From Aestuariicoccus sp032586235 (GTDB taxonomy: Bacteria; Pseudomonadota; Alphaproteobacteria; Rhodobacterales; Rhodobacteraceae): DNA of 64,000 bases. The notes beneath the pieces are model-generated. The model did not search any database. It had not been told where the DNA came from and saw only the letters and a program-made list of their open reading frames with translations. The DNA lies in contig NZ_JAWHTD010000020.1 in NCBI RefSeq assembly GCF_032586235.1, positions 1 to 64,000 of the forward strand, written 5' to 3'. Shown in pieces: positions 6,395-13,918 of this stretch (position 1 is its first letter; each line of letters starts with the position of its first letter). The position numbers were made by a program, and so were the translations under genes.

Positions 6395-7987
6395 CTATCC
6401 GGCCAGCGCCCGGGTCATGCGGATCACCGTGGGGCCGGGCGCGTCGAATGCCGCCAGCAGCGCCTGCTGCAAGGCGCTCAGCGTCTCCGGCTCTTTGGCC
6501 CCTGCGCCATAGGCGCGGGCCAGCGCCAGGAAATCGGGGTTGCGCGCGACGACAGCGTTGGGCGCGATCTGCGAGGCGATCATCGCCGCCTCGATCTCGC
6601 CCAGCTTGGCGTTGTCCCAGATCAGGATCGGCAGCGGCAGGCCCAGCTCGACCGCCGTGCCCAGCTCTTGCACGGTGTATTGAAAACCGTAATCGCCCAG
6701 GATCGCCACCGTGGGTTTGCCGCGCCGCGCCACCGCCCCGCCGATGGCGGCGGGCAAGGCGTAGCCCAGCGTGCCAAAGCCGTAGGGATGGTGCCAATGG
6801 CCCGGGCGCGGCATGTCCCAGACCTCTTTCACCGCATAGGCGAACTGGGTCATGTCGGAATAGATCATCGCATCCTCGGGCATGACCGCCCGCAGGGCGT
6901 CGGCCACCGGCAGGATGCCCGGCCGCTCGGCGTCGATCTCGGCGCGCCAGCGCGCGCGGGTGCGGTCCACCTCTGCGGCGTCCCAGCACGGCGCGCGGTC
7001 CTCGACCCGCGCGGGGATCGCCACCGCCATGGCCCTGAGGAACGCCCCCGCATCGCCCAGAAGCGGCATGTCCCCCGCGCCGCAGGCCGCCAGCACCTCG
7101 GCGTCGATATCGACCCGGATCGTCGGGCAGTCGTGGCCGAGATGATCGCGCCAGAGATCGACCTCGGAAAGCTCGGTGCCGATGGCGATCACCAGATCGG
7201 CCTCAGCCGCCACCTGCGCCGAATCGGGCCGCGCCAGGGTCGAGCCGAAGAAAAGCGGCGTCCCGGGAGGCACGATGCCCCGCCCGGCATAGGTGACGAA
7301 GGACGCGGCCCCGGTCTGGCGCAGGATGTCGGGCACCGCGCCCGCCCCGGCCCGCGCCCCGCCGCCGAAGACGAATAATGGCTTTTTCGCCGCGAGGATC
7401 CGGGTGATCGCCATGGACAGATCGCCGTGGCTGACCTGCGGCAGGCCCGACGCCGCCGGGCGTGCCGGGGCCGGTGGCGCGTTGCGCCCGGCAAGTGCTA
7501 TGGGCACCTGCAGGTGTTTGGGCCGCGGCCGCGCGGTGGCAAATTCTGAAAATGCCCGGTCGATCAGGGCATAAGCGGCCTCGGGGCTGCGCGCCTCGGC
7601 GGACCAGTCGCAGACCGTCTCGGCCGCCGCGCGCTGGTCGCGCATCTGGTGCAGCTGGCCCCGGCGCGCATCGGCCTCGTCCAGGCACGAGCTGATCGCC
7701 AGCACCGGCGCGCTGTCGCTATAGGCCTGCCCCAGCGCCGTCATCGCATTGCAAAGCCCCGGCCCGGTGATCAGGTAACACACCCCCGGTTTACCGCTGG
7801 CGCGGGCATAGCCATCGGCCATGAACCCCGCCCCCTGTTCGTGGCGGGCCAGCACATGGGTGATCCCGGCGGTCTCGATGCCGCGGTACATCTCGACATT
7901 GTGCACGCCGGGGATGCCAAAGATCACCTCGACACCGCGCGCCCGCAGCATGTGCGAGATCTGCGCGCCAAGAGGACGGTCGGTCAT
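6395..7987 (-). CDS. ThDP-dependent decarboxylase, acetolactate synthase/AruI-like
   Basis: 530-residue thiamine diphosphate enzyme. It has the three-domain layout of the acetolactate synthase superfamily: an N-terminal PYR domain with the cofactor-activating Glu in LARHEQGAGFMADGYAR, a middle domain with FVFGGGARAGAGA, and a PP domain with GDYGFQYTVQELGTA...WDNAK for Mg-ThDP. No partner regulatory-subunit gene is nearby, so it is unlikely to be the biosynthetic acetolactate synthase; 5-guanidino-2-oxopentanoate decarboxylase (AruI) is the family member it most resembles to me. The ATG overlaps the trkH stop by one base (TGATG), indicating translational coupling. The substrate is uncertain. 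Confidence 0.75.
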   Translation of the reverse strand: MTDRPLGAQISHMLRARGVEVIFGIPGVHNVEMYRGIETAGITHVLARHEQGAGFMADGYARASGKPGVCYLITGPGLCNAMTALGQAYSDSAPVLAISSCLDEADARRGQLHQMRDQRAAAETVCDWSAEARSPEAAYALIDRAFSEFATARPRPKHLQVPIALAGRNAPPAPARPAASGLPQVSHGDLSMAITRILAAKKPLFVFGGGARAGAGAVPDILRQTGAASFVTYAGRGIVPPGTPLFFGSTLARPDSAQVAAEADLVIAIGTELSEVDLWRDHLGHDCPTIRVDIDAEVLAACGAGDMPLLGDAGAFLRAMAVAIPARVEDRAPCWDAAEVDRTRARWRAEIDAERPGILPVADALRAVMPEDAMIYSDMTQFAYAVKEVWDMPRPGHWHHPYGFGTLGYALPAAIGGAVARRGKPTVAILGDYGFQYTVQELGTAVELGLPLPILIWDNAKLGEIEAAMIASQIAPNAVVARNPDFLALARAYGAGAKEPETLSALQQALLAAFDAPGPTVIRMTRALAG

Positions 7988-9438
7988 CACGCTCTCCAGA
8001 AACTGACGGTCAGGATGGCGTAGACCGCCATCAGCTCGAGCCGCCCCACCAGCATCGCCAACGCCAGCATCCATTTCGCGGTGTCGTTGAGCCCCGCGAA
8101 ATTGCCCGCCGGGCCAATCTGGTCGCCCAGCCCCGGGCCCACATTGGCCAGCGCCGTCGCCGCCCCCGACACCGAGGTAATGAAATCGAGCCCGGTCATC
8201 CCAAGCCCGACGGCCAGCACCCCCAGCGTGACCACGAAGAACACGAAGAACGACATCACCGACCCCAGCACGTCGTCGCCCACCGGGCGGCCGTCGTAGC
8301 GCGGAGTAAAAACGCCATGCGGCGCCCGAATGCGTCTGAGCTGCACCTTGATCGAGGCGAAAAGCAGCTGATAGCGGAAGATCTTGATCGAACAGGCGGT
8401 CGACCCGGCGCAGCCTCCGATCAGGCCGATGAAAAAGAACACCGTCACCGCGAACGGCCCCCAAAGGCCGTAATCGTCCGAGGCATAGCCGGTGCCGGTG
8501 ACCAGCGACACGACGTTGAAGAGCACCTTGCGCACCGCGTCCTCTCCGCTTGCGTCCGTCACCGTCAGCCGCCAGAAGGTCAGCAGCAGGACGATCACCG
8601 CGACCGTGATCAGAAAGGCGCGGATCTGGCGGTCCTGCAGCAGCGGGGCGACGTTGCGATTGGCCGTCATTTGAACGAAGCGCACGAAGGGCAGCGCGGC
8701 CAGCAGCATGAAGACGACCGATATATATTCCACCCCGGCCCCGAACCCGGCGAAGGACGTGTCGTAATTGGCAAAACCGCCGGTCGCGACGGTGGTCATG
8801 GCGTGGACGGTCGCATCGAAGGGCGTCATGCCGGCCAGAAAATACGCCCCCGCGCAGATCAGCGTCAGCGAGACGTAAATGGTCGAGATGCTCGAGGATA
8901 TCTGCGTGGCCCGGGGCAGGATTTTGCCCATGGTGTCAAAGCCTTCGGAGCGGAAGATCTGCATCCCTCCCACCCGCAGCTCGGGCAGGAACACCATCGC
9001 CACGACGATGATGCCGATGCCCCCCAGCCATTGCAGCAGCGCCCGCCAGAGCAGCAGGCCCTTTGGCAGTTCCTCAAGCCCCGAGAACACGGTCGAGCCG
9101 GTGGTCGTCAGCCCCGACATGGCCTCGAAAAAGGCATCGACAAAGCGCGCCTCGGTCGCGCCCAGAACGAAGGGCAGCGCGCCGAAAATCGGCAGCGTCA
9201 GCCAGACCCCGGTGGTCAGCAGAAAGGTCTGCTGGATCGACAGCCGGTCGCGCACCGCGTTGGCGCTGGCCAGCGCGATCAGCCCGCCGGTCAGAATGGT
9301 GATGATGGCGCTTTCGGCGAAGACCGGCCACTGCCCCCGCCCCTCGGCGATGTCCACCAAAAGCGGCAACAGCATGGTGGCCCCCAGCATGGCCACCAAA
9401 AGGCCGATCACGTAGAAGACGGGGCGAAGATCGAACAT
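7987..9438 (-). CDS. trkH: Potassium uptake protein TrkH/TrkG family
   Basis: Inner-membrane K+-translocating subunit, 483 aa, with about ten hydrophobic segments in four M1-P-M2 repeats. The selectivity-filter turns are visible as TTTGST, ATGGFAN, VTGTGYA and LANVGPG, each with the conserved Gly. It normally works with the NAD-binding TrkA, whose gene is not in the window. The stop overlaps the start of the downstream ThDP enzyme gene; the pairing with that enzyme has no obvious metabolic logic. No strong ribosome site is visible before the ATG at 9438. Confidence 0.93.
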   Translation of the reverse strand: MFDLRPVFYVIGLLVAMLGATMLLPLLVDIAEGRGQWPVFAESAIITILTGGLIALASANAVRDRLSIQQTFLLTTGVWLTLPIFGALPFVLGATEARFVDAFFEAMSGLTTTGSTVFSGLEELPKGLLLWRALLQWLGGIGIIVVAMVFLPELRVGGMQIFRSEGFDTMGKILPRATQISSSISTIYVSLTLICAGAYFLAGMTPFDATVHAMTTVATGGFANYDTSFAGFGAGVEYISVVFMLLAALPFVRFVQMTANRNVAPLLQDRQIRAFLITVAVIVLLLTFWRLTVTDASGEDAVRKVLFNVVSLVTGTGYASDDYGLWGPFAVTVFFFIGLIGGCAGSTACSIKIFRYQLLFASIKVQLRRIRAPHGVFTPRYDGRPVGDDVLGSVMSFFVFFVVTLGVLAVGLGMTGLDFITSVSGAATALANVGPGLGDQIGPAGNFAGLNDTAKWMLALAMLVGRLELMAVYAILTVSFWRA

Positions 9439-9518
9439 GGGGCGCAGCGTTGGACCGCGCGGCTTGCCCTGTCAAGATGGCAGCGCGCCCGTCCGCCCGG
9501 GGGGCCGGTCACGCAAAC

Positions 9519-9545
9519 GAACGCCCGCCGGTGGGGCGGGCGTTC
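9519..9545 (-). terminator. Hairpin terminator after folE2
   Basis: 11-bp perfect stem (9519-9529 / 9535-9545, GAACGCCCGCC and its complement) with a 5-nt loop, followed on the minus strand by GTTTGCG. It lies 25 nt past the folE2 stop. The T-run is weak. Confidence 0.6.
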
Positions 9546-9569
9546 GATGCTTTGGCGGGGACGCCGCGC

Positions 9570-10673
9570 TTAGCCGACGTGGAACAGGGTCGAGAAAAGC
9601 TTGGGGTCGAGGCTTTCGGAGGCAAAGGTCGGCCCCTCGGTCAGCACCGAAACCGCGTCGTGGCTGTGCAGGCTTTCCTGGTGGCTGGCCAGCACCCGAT
9701 AGTCCGACACCCGCGGATCGTTCTGCAACTGCTCGGCAAAGAGCCGCGCCGCATCCTCGACGAAGATCGGGTTGGCGGCGTTCAGTTCGGCAAAGGCCTG
9801 TTCGTCCTCGCGCTTGACCATGACCTGGGTCTCGGTCGGCACGGCGCGGCGGCACATGTCGATCAGGTCCTCGAACCACAGGCAGGCATCGTTTTCGTTC
9901 AGCACGACCGAGATTCGCGCCACCGACCGCTGCGAATGCGGCGTCGCCAGCTGGCCGCGTTCGCGCCGGGCGTGTTCGCTCAGCTCCAGCGAGCAGGGGC
10001 AGGTCGAGCTGTAGACATAATCGAGATGCATGATCTTGTGGCGCACGCCGTCGGTCTCGACCAGTTCGATGGCGATATCGTAATACTGATAGCCCGACAG
10101 ACCCGAGCGCAGGCTGTCCATCCGCATCGGGAAGGACAGGCGCATGTTGATACGGGCGTCAAAGCTTTCGAGGTCGGATTTGTAATCGTCGAGCGCCGCC
10201 TCGATCACCTCGAAGCTGAAGGTCTTGTCCGCGTGGGCATAGAACGAGCGCATGATGCGGCTCATGTTGATGCCCTTCTTGTCGGCCTCCAGGCTGACGG
10301 TGCCAGTGACGCTGGTTTCCAGCGTCAGGTCGCCGTTGTCGCGCGTATGATACTGAATCGGCAGGCGAAAGTTTGAAATGCCGACGTGCTGGATCGCCCG
10401 GTTGGCACCCTTGATCAGCGCCGAAGGCCCGTTCTGAAGGTCCGGCAGGGTGGCCTTGTATTCGGCGTCGACGTCGAAGCCGTGCGGATAGACCCGCGCC
10501 AGAACCGGATAGGCGTCGGCCTTGGCGTCGGGGGCCAGGCGCGTCAGCACCGGGTCGAGATCGGCGATCTCGGCGTCATGCGCCTTGCCCGCCCATTTCC
10601 GCAGCAGCGCGAGCGCGGCCTCGGCCTCTTGACGGCTGGGTTTGCGGTCGATGTCCGGCGTATGAATGTTCAT
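9570..10673 (-). CDS. folE2: GTP cyclohydrolase I type IB (FolE2)
   Basis: Catalyses GTP to 7,8-dihydroneopterin triphosphate, first step of folate (and queuosine) synthesis; cytosolic, 367 aa. Family signatures seen: GISNFRLPIQY, SRIMRSFYAH, and the metal-binding Cys in VYSSTCPCSLELSEHA with the nearby Glu/His. FolE2 accepts metals other than zinc and often replaces or backs up the zinc enzyme FolE. I set the start at 10673 (MNIHTPDI) because GAGGAGG lies 7 nt upstream; the frame runs on to 10739 without a site. No clear Zur box was found in the AT-richer stretch upstream (about 10690-10720). Confidence 0.95.
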   Translation of the reverse strand: MNIHTPDIDRKPSRQEAEAALALLRKWAGKAHDAEIADLDPVLTRLAPDAKADAYPVLARVYPHGFDVDAEYKATLPDLQNGPSALIKGANRAIQHVGISNFRLPIQYHTRDNGDLTLETSVTGTVSLEADKKGINMSRIMRSFYAHADKTFSFEVIEAALDDYKSDLESFDARINMRLSFPMRMDSLRSGLSGYQYYDIAIELVETDGVRHKIMHLDYVYSSTCPCSLELSEHARRERGQLATPHSQRSVARISVVLNENDACLWFEDLIDMCRRAVPTETQVMVKREDEQAFAELNAANPIFVEDAARLFAEQLQNDPRVSDYRVLASHQESLHSHDAVSVLTEGPTFASESLDPKLFSTLFHVG

Positions 10674-10821
10674 GCTCGTGCCTCCTCGCCCGATGGGGCG
10701 CTCGTAACTATACATGGGATACGGCCGTGCCGTTTCCACCTTTGCTTACATAGTACGGAACCGACCCATTTCCGGATCACAGAATGCGGCGCATTCGACG
10801 CTGATTCGCGTCAAATTTTCG

Positions 10822-11991
10822 TTAAATCAACTCCAGCGCGTTCAGGATATCGGCCACCAGATCCCTGGGGTCCTCGATCCCCACCGACAGCCGGATCAGC
10901 CCGTCGCCGATCCCCAGGCTCGCGCGTTGGTCGTCGGTCAGGCGCTGGTGGGTCGTGGTCGCGGGATGGGTGGCAATGGATTTCGCATCGCCGAGGTTGT
11001 TCGAGATCAGCACCACCTCCAGCGCGTTGAGAAAACGGAACGCCGCCTCTTTGCCGCCGTGCAGGTCGATGGCCACCATGGTGCCGCCCGCCCCGAGCTG
11101 GCGCATCGCCAGGTCGTATTGCGGATGGCTGGGCGCGCCGGGATAGCGCACCTGCCGGACCTTGGGATGGTTCTCGAGTGCCTCGGCGATCGCGCCGGCC
11201 GAGGCGGTCTGCGCGCGTACGCGCAGATCCATCGTCTCGAGCCCCTTTAGCATCACCCAGGCCGTGAACGGGCTCATCGAGCCGCCGGTGTGCTTGAGGA
11301 AAGGCTCCACCGTCTTGCGGATGAATTCGCGGCTGCCGAGGATGACCCCGCCCAGCGTCCGGCCCTGACCGTCGATATGCTTGGTCGCGGAATAGATCAC
11401 CACATCCGCCCCCTGGGCCACGGCATTGGAATAGATCGGCGTGGAAAAAACGTTGTCTATCAGAACCTTGGCGCCCACACTTCGCGCGATGGATGAAACG
11501 CCTTCGATGTCCACCAATTCCAGCGTCGGGTTGGCCATCGACTCGAAGAACACCGCCTTGGTGCCGGGTTGCACCGCCGCCCGCCACTGGTCCAGATCGG
11601 CGCCGTCGACAAAGCTGACCTCGACGCCGTAGCGCGGCAAGATCTCTTCTAGGATATACAGGCACGAGCCGAAAAGCGCCCGCGCCGCGACCACATGATC
11701 GCCCGCCCGCAGCATCGACATCAGCGCGCCGTTGACCGCCGCCATGCCGCTGGCGGTGGCAAAGGCGTCCTCGGTGCCCTCGAGCCCTGCTATACGCTCT
11801 TCGAACATGCGCACCGTGGGGTTGCCGTAGCGGGCGTAGATGAATTCGTCGGGCGCCGATTGGATGAACCGCGCCTCGGCCTGTTCGGCGCTGTCGTAGG
11901 CAAAGCCCTGCGTGAGGAAAATCGCTTCGCTCAGCTCGCCCCACTGGCTGCGTTTGGTGCCGCCGTGCACCAGTTTCGTCCGTTTTTCCAT
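10822..11991 (-). CDS. metZ: O-succinylhomoserine sulfhydrylase
   Basis: PLP enzyme that makes homocysteine from O-succinylhomoserine and sulfide in methionine synthesis, 389 aa. The Cys/Met-metabolism fold type I signature is clear: ARYGNPTVRMFEERIA, the ATASGMAAV turn, DNVFSTP, and the PLP lysine in YSATKHIDGQGRTLGG (about residue 204). MetZ and MetY are close relatives; the RTKLVHGGTKRSQWGE start and the SAM-II leader favour MetZ. The gene stands alone behind a SAM-II aptamer and a terminator hairpin, so methionine supply should repress it. Confidence 0.93.
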   Translation of the reverse strand: MEKRTKLVHGGTKRSQWGELSEAIFLTQGFAYDSAEQAEARFIQSAPDEFIYARYGNPTVRMFEERIAGLEGTEDAFATASGMAAVNGALMSMLRAGDHVVAARALFGSCLYILEEILPRYGVEVSFVDGADLDQWRAAVQPGTKAVFFESMANPTLELVDIEGVSSIARSVGAKVLIDNVFSTPIYSNAVAQGADVVIYSATKHIDGQGRTLGGVILGSREFIRKTVEPFLKHTGGSMSPFTAWVMLKGLETMDLRVRAQTASAGAIAEALENHPKVRQVRYPGAPSHPQYDLAMRQLGAGGTMVAIDLHGGKEAAFRFLNALEVVLISNNLGDAKSIATHPATTTHQRLTDDQRASLGIGDGLIRLSVGIEDPRDLVADILNALELI

Positions 11992-12020
11992 CGTGTATCC
12001 TCCGGGCCGCCCTGGGCCAC

Positions 12021-12053
12021 AAAAAAACCCCTGTCGCGGTCAAGCGAAAGGGG
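12021..12053 (-). terminator. Attenuator terminator between SAM-II aptamer and metZ
   Basis: On the minus strand, CCCCT plus TCGC pairs with GCGA plus AGGGG (arms within 12028-12053), followed by seven T (12027-12021). It stands after the aptamer and before the metZ ribosome site, so it can act as a premature terminator in the leader. Confidence 0.82.
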
Positions 12054-12063
12054 CTCCTTCGTC

Positions 12064-12121
12064 TGACCTCTTTAGCGGCATGTTTAACGTGGCCCGCAAT
12101 CCGGTAACAAATCGCCACAGC
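12064..12121 (-). promoter_or_regulatory. SAM-II riboswitch (metA motif)
   Basis: The minus strand reads GTGGCGATTTG, then CCGGATTGC, GCCACGTTAAACA, and GCCGCTAAAGAGG. These are the paired start, the A-rich joining strand and the CGCTAAA pseudoknot strand of the SAM-II aptamer in the right order. It lies about 75-130 nt ahead of metZ, where SAM-II elements are typically found in alphaproteobacteria. Binding of S-adenosylmethionine should turn metZ down. Confidence 0.92.
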
Positions 12122-12239
12122 GGTTGCGTAAGCCCGTTGCGCGGCTGCGTCAAGACCGTCACGCGGCCGTAACCAAACCTTCACGGCGCCGACATAGCGT
12201 TTCCGTATCAGCAAGCCACAATATGTTGTGAGGCCGGCC

Positions 12240-13181
12240 ATGCCGCTGCTGCGTATTACCGTCCATGACGATCAGCCCTTGTGCCACGACGGGGAAATGC
12301 CGGTCGCCGCCCTGTTAAGCCACGCGCATCGCGTCGCCGCCCCCGGGCCCGTGGTGATCATGGTGCACGGGTACAGATACGCGCCCGGCCGTCCGGGCCG
12401 CTGCCCGCACGCCCTGGTGCAGAGCCTGTCGCCGCCGCCCGACCGGCCGCGGGCGATCAGCTGGCCACGCCATCTGGGCTTTGGCCGCGCCGGAACGGAT
12501 GCCGGGATCGCGATTTCACTTGGTTGGAGCGCGGATGGCCCGATCTGGCGGGCCTGGACCACCGCCGAGGCCGCCGGCCGCGCGTTGACCTGCCTGCTCA
12601 AGGACCTGCGCCACTTTGCACCCGGGCGCGACGTGCATGTCTTCGCCCATTCCATGGGCGCGCGGGTCGCGCTGGCGGCGCTGCGGCAGGCCGCGCCCGG
12701 CGACGTCAGGACGGCGATCCTGATGGCGCCGGCCGAATTCAGCACCGCCGCGGGCGCCGCGCTTGACGCCCCGGCGGGGCGCGCGGCTGGTGTGCTGCAC
12801 GTCTCGAGCCGCGAAAACGCAGTGTTCGACCGGGTGCTGGAGTTGCTCATCCGCCCGCCCCGCGGCGGCGGGGGCGCGATGGGGCGGCAGCCCCTCGAGC
12901 GTGCGAACCTGGCGCATCTTCGGCTCGACCACCCGCCCAGCCTCGCCGCGCTGCGCCGAGCGGGCTATCCTGTCGCCGCGCCGGACCGGCGCATCTGCCA
13001 CTGGTCGCCCTATCTGCGCGCCGGGGTCTTCCCGCTTTACCGCGCGCTTCAGAGCGGGACGCTGGACATCGCCCGCCTGCGCGCGCTGCTGACCAAAGAG
13101 CCGGCCCCGCCACACCTCTTGTCCTTCGCGCCGAAACCGGCACACTGGCCGGCGAGAAATCCCCAAAGGGCGCGCGCATGA
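12240..13181 (+). CDS. Alpha/beta hydrolase
   Basis: 313-residue alpha/beta hydrolase-fold protein. The oxyanion strand VVIMVHGYRY (about residue 42) and the nucleophile elbow FAHSMGARVAL (Ser about residue 142) are visible; the elbow has Ala in place of the first Gly of GxSxG. There is no signal peptide, so it is probably cytosolic. The substrate cannot be told. I use the ATG at 12240, seven bases after GAGG; a GTG at 12228 is in frame but overlaps that site. Its TGA overlaps the ATG of the GST gene, so the two are translationally coupled. Confidence 0.8.
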   Translation: MPLLRITVHDDQPLCHDGEMPVAALLSHAHRVAAPGPVVIMVHGYRYAPGRPGRCPHALVQSLSPPPDRPRAISWPRHLGFGRAGTDAGIAISLGWSADGPIWRAWTTAEAAGRALTCLLKDLRHFAPGRDVHVFAHSMGARVALAALRQAAPGDVRTAILMAPAEFSTAAGAALDAPAGRAAGVLHVSSRENAVFDRVLELLIRPPRGGGGAMGRQPLERANLAHLRLDHPPSLAALRRAGYPVAAPDRRICHWSPYLRAGVFPLYRALQSGTLDIARLRALLTKEPAPPHLLSFAPKPAHWPARNPQRARA

Positions 13182-13828
13182 CCATCGATTTGTATTACTG
13201 GCCGACACCGAACGGCTGGAAAGCCTCCATCGCGCTGGAAGAGATGGGGCTGCCCTACATCACCCACCTGATCGACATATCCAAAGGCGCGCAACACGAT
13301 CCGGCCTTTCTGGAGGTGTCGCCAAACAACAAGATCCCAGCCATCACCGACCCCGACGGCCCCGGCGGCGCGCCGATCCACATCTTCGAATCCGGTGCGA
13401 TCCTGCTCTATCTCGCGCGCAAGACGGGCCGGTTCTACGGGCACGACGAACGGAGCCGCGTGGCGGTCGAACAATGGCTGATGTGGCAGATGGGCGGGCT
13501 GGGGCCGATGGCGGGCCAGGTGCATCATTTCTGGAAATTCGCGCGCGAGGACATCCCCTACGCCAAGGCCCGCTACAGGGACGAAGCGGCACGGCTCTAC
13601 GGCGTGCTGGACCGGCAACTGGCGCAGAACGAATATGTCGCCGGGCCCGACTACACCATCGCCGACATGGCGATCTGGGGCTGGGCGTCGCTCTGGGAAG
13701 GCCAGCGCCAGACGCTTGACGACAAGCCGCATCTGGCGCGCTGGCTGGATCAGGTCAGCGCGCGCCCCGGCGTCATCCGGGGCCGCGCGCTCTATGCGGA
13801 ATTGCGCCGCGATCCGACCGCGAAATAA
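13178..13828 (+). CDS. Glutathione S-transferase family protein (YfcG/Nu-like)
   Basis: 216 aa, cytosolic. It has an N-terminal thioredoxin-like domain starting IDLYYWPTPNGWK, where the TPNGWK turn is typical of the Nu-class/YfcG disulfide-bond oxidoreductase GSTs, with the glutathione-binding NKIPAI and FESGAIL motifs. The C-terminal all-helical domain holds YTIADMAIWGW. It probably uses glutathione or glutathione disulfide as cofactor for disulfide exchange. It overlaps the hydrolase gene by 4 nt, suggesting a joint detoxification role, which is inference. Confidence 0.9.
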   Translation: MTIDLYYWPTPNGWKASIALEEMGLPYITHLIDISKGAQHDPAFLEVSPNNKIPAITDPDGPGGAPIHIFESGAILLYLARKTGRFYGHDERSRVAVEQWLMWQMGGLGPMAGQVHHFWKFAREDIPYAKARYRDEAARLYGVLDRQLAQNEYVAGPDYTIADMAIWGWASLWEGQRQTLDDKPHLARWLDQVSARPGVIRGRALYAELRRDPTAK

Positions 13829-13848
13829 CCACGCCGGGTCGGCGGACA

Positions 13849-13893
13849 CGTTTTCTTGCAAAGAAAACGGATCGAAATCTTTCAAAGATTTCG
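13849..13893. repeat. 45-bp double-hairpin intergenic repeat, copy 1
   Basis: Two adjacent perfect hairpins with the layout 9-3-9, GAT, 9-3-9: CGTTTTCTT / AAGAAAACG (13849-13857 / 13861-13869) and CGAAATCTT / AAGATTTCG (13873-13881 / 13885-13893). It lies between the convergent GST and uvrD genes. A second copy with matched base changes in both arms is at 24758-24802. It may act as a bidirectional terminator; its AT content stands out against the flanks. Confidence 0.75.
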
Positions 13894-13918
13894 ACGCCCC
13901 CGGGGCGAATGCGGTGCG

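Noticed and set aside
7988..8464. Upstream extension of the ThDP enzyme frame into trkH
   Set aside because: The true start at 7987 overlaps the trkH stop; the extension is trkH read in another frame.
10674..10821. Zur box upstream of folE2
   Set aside because: Only a vague symmetry around GTAACTATACATGGGATAC; not close enough to known Zur sites to call.
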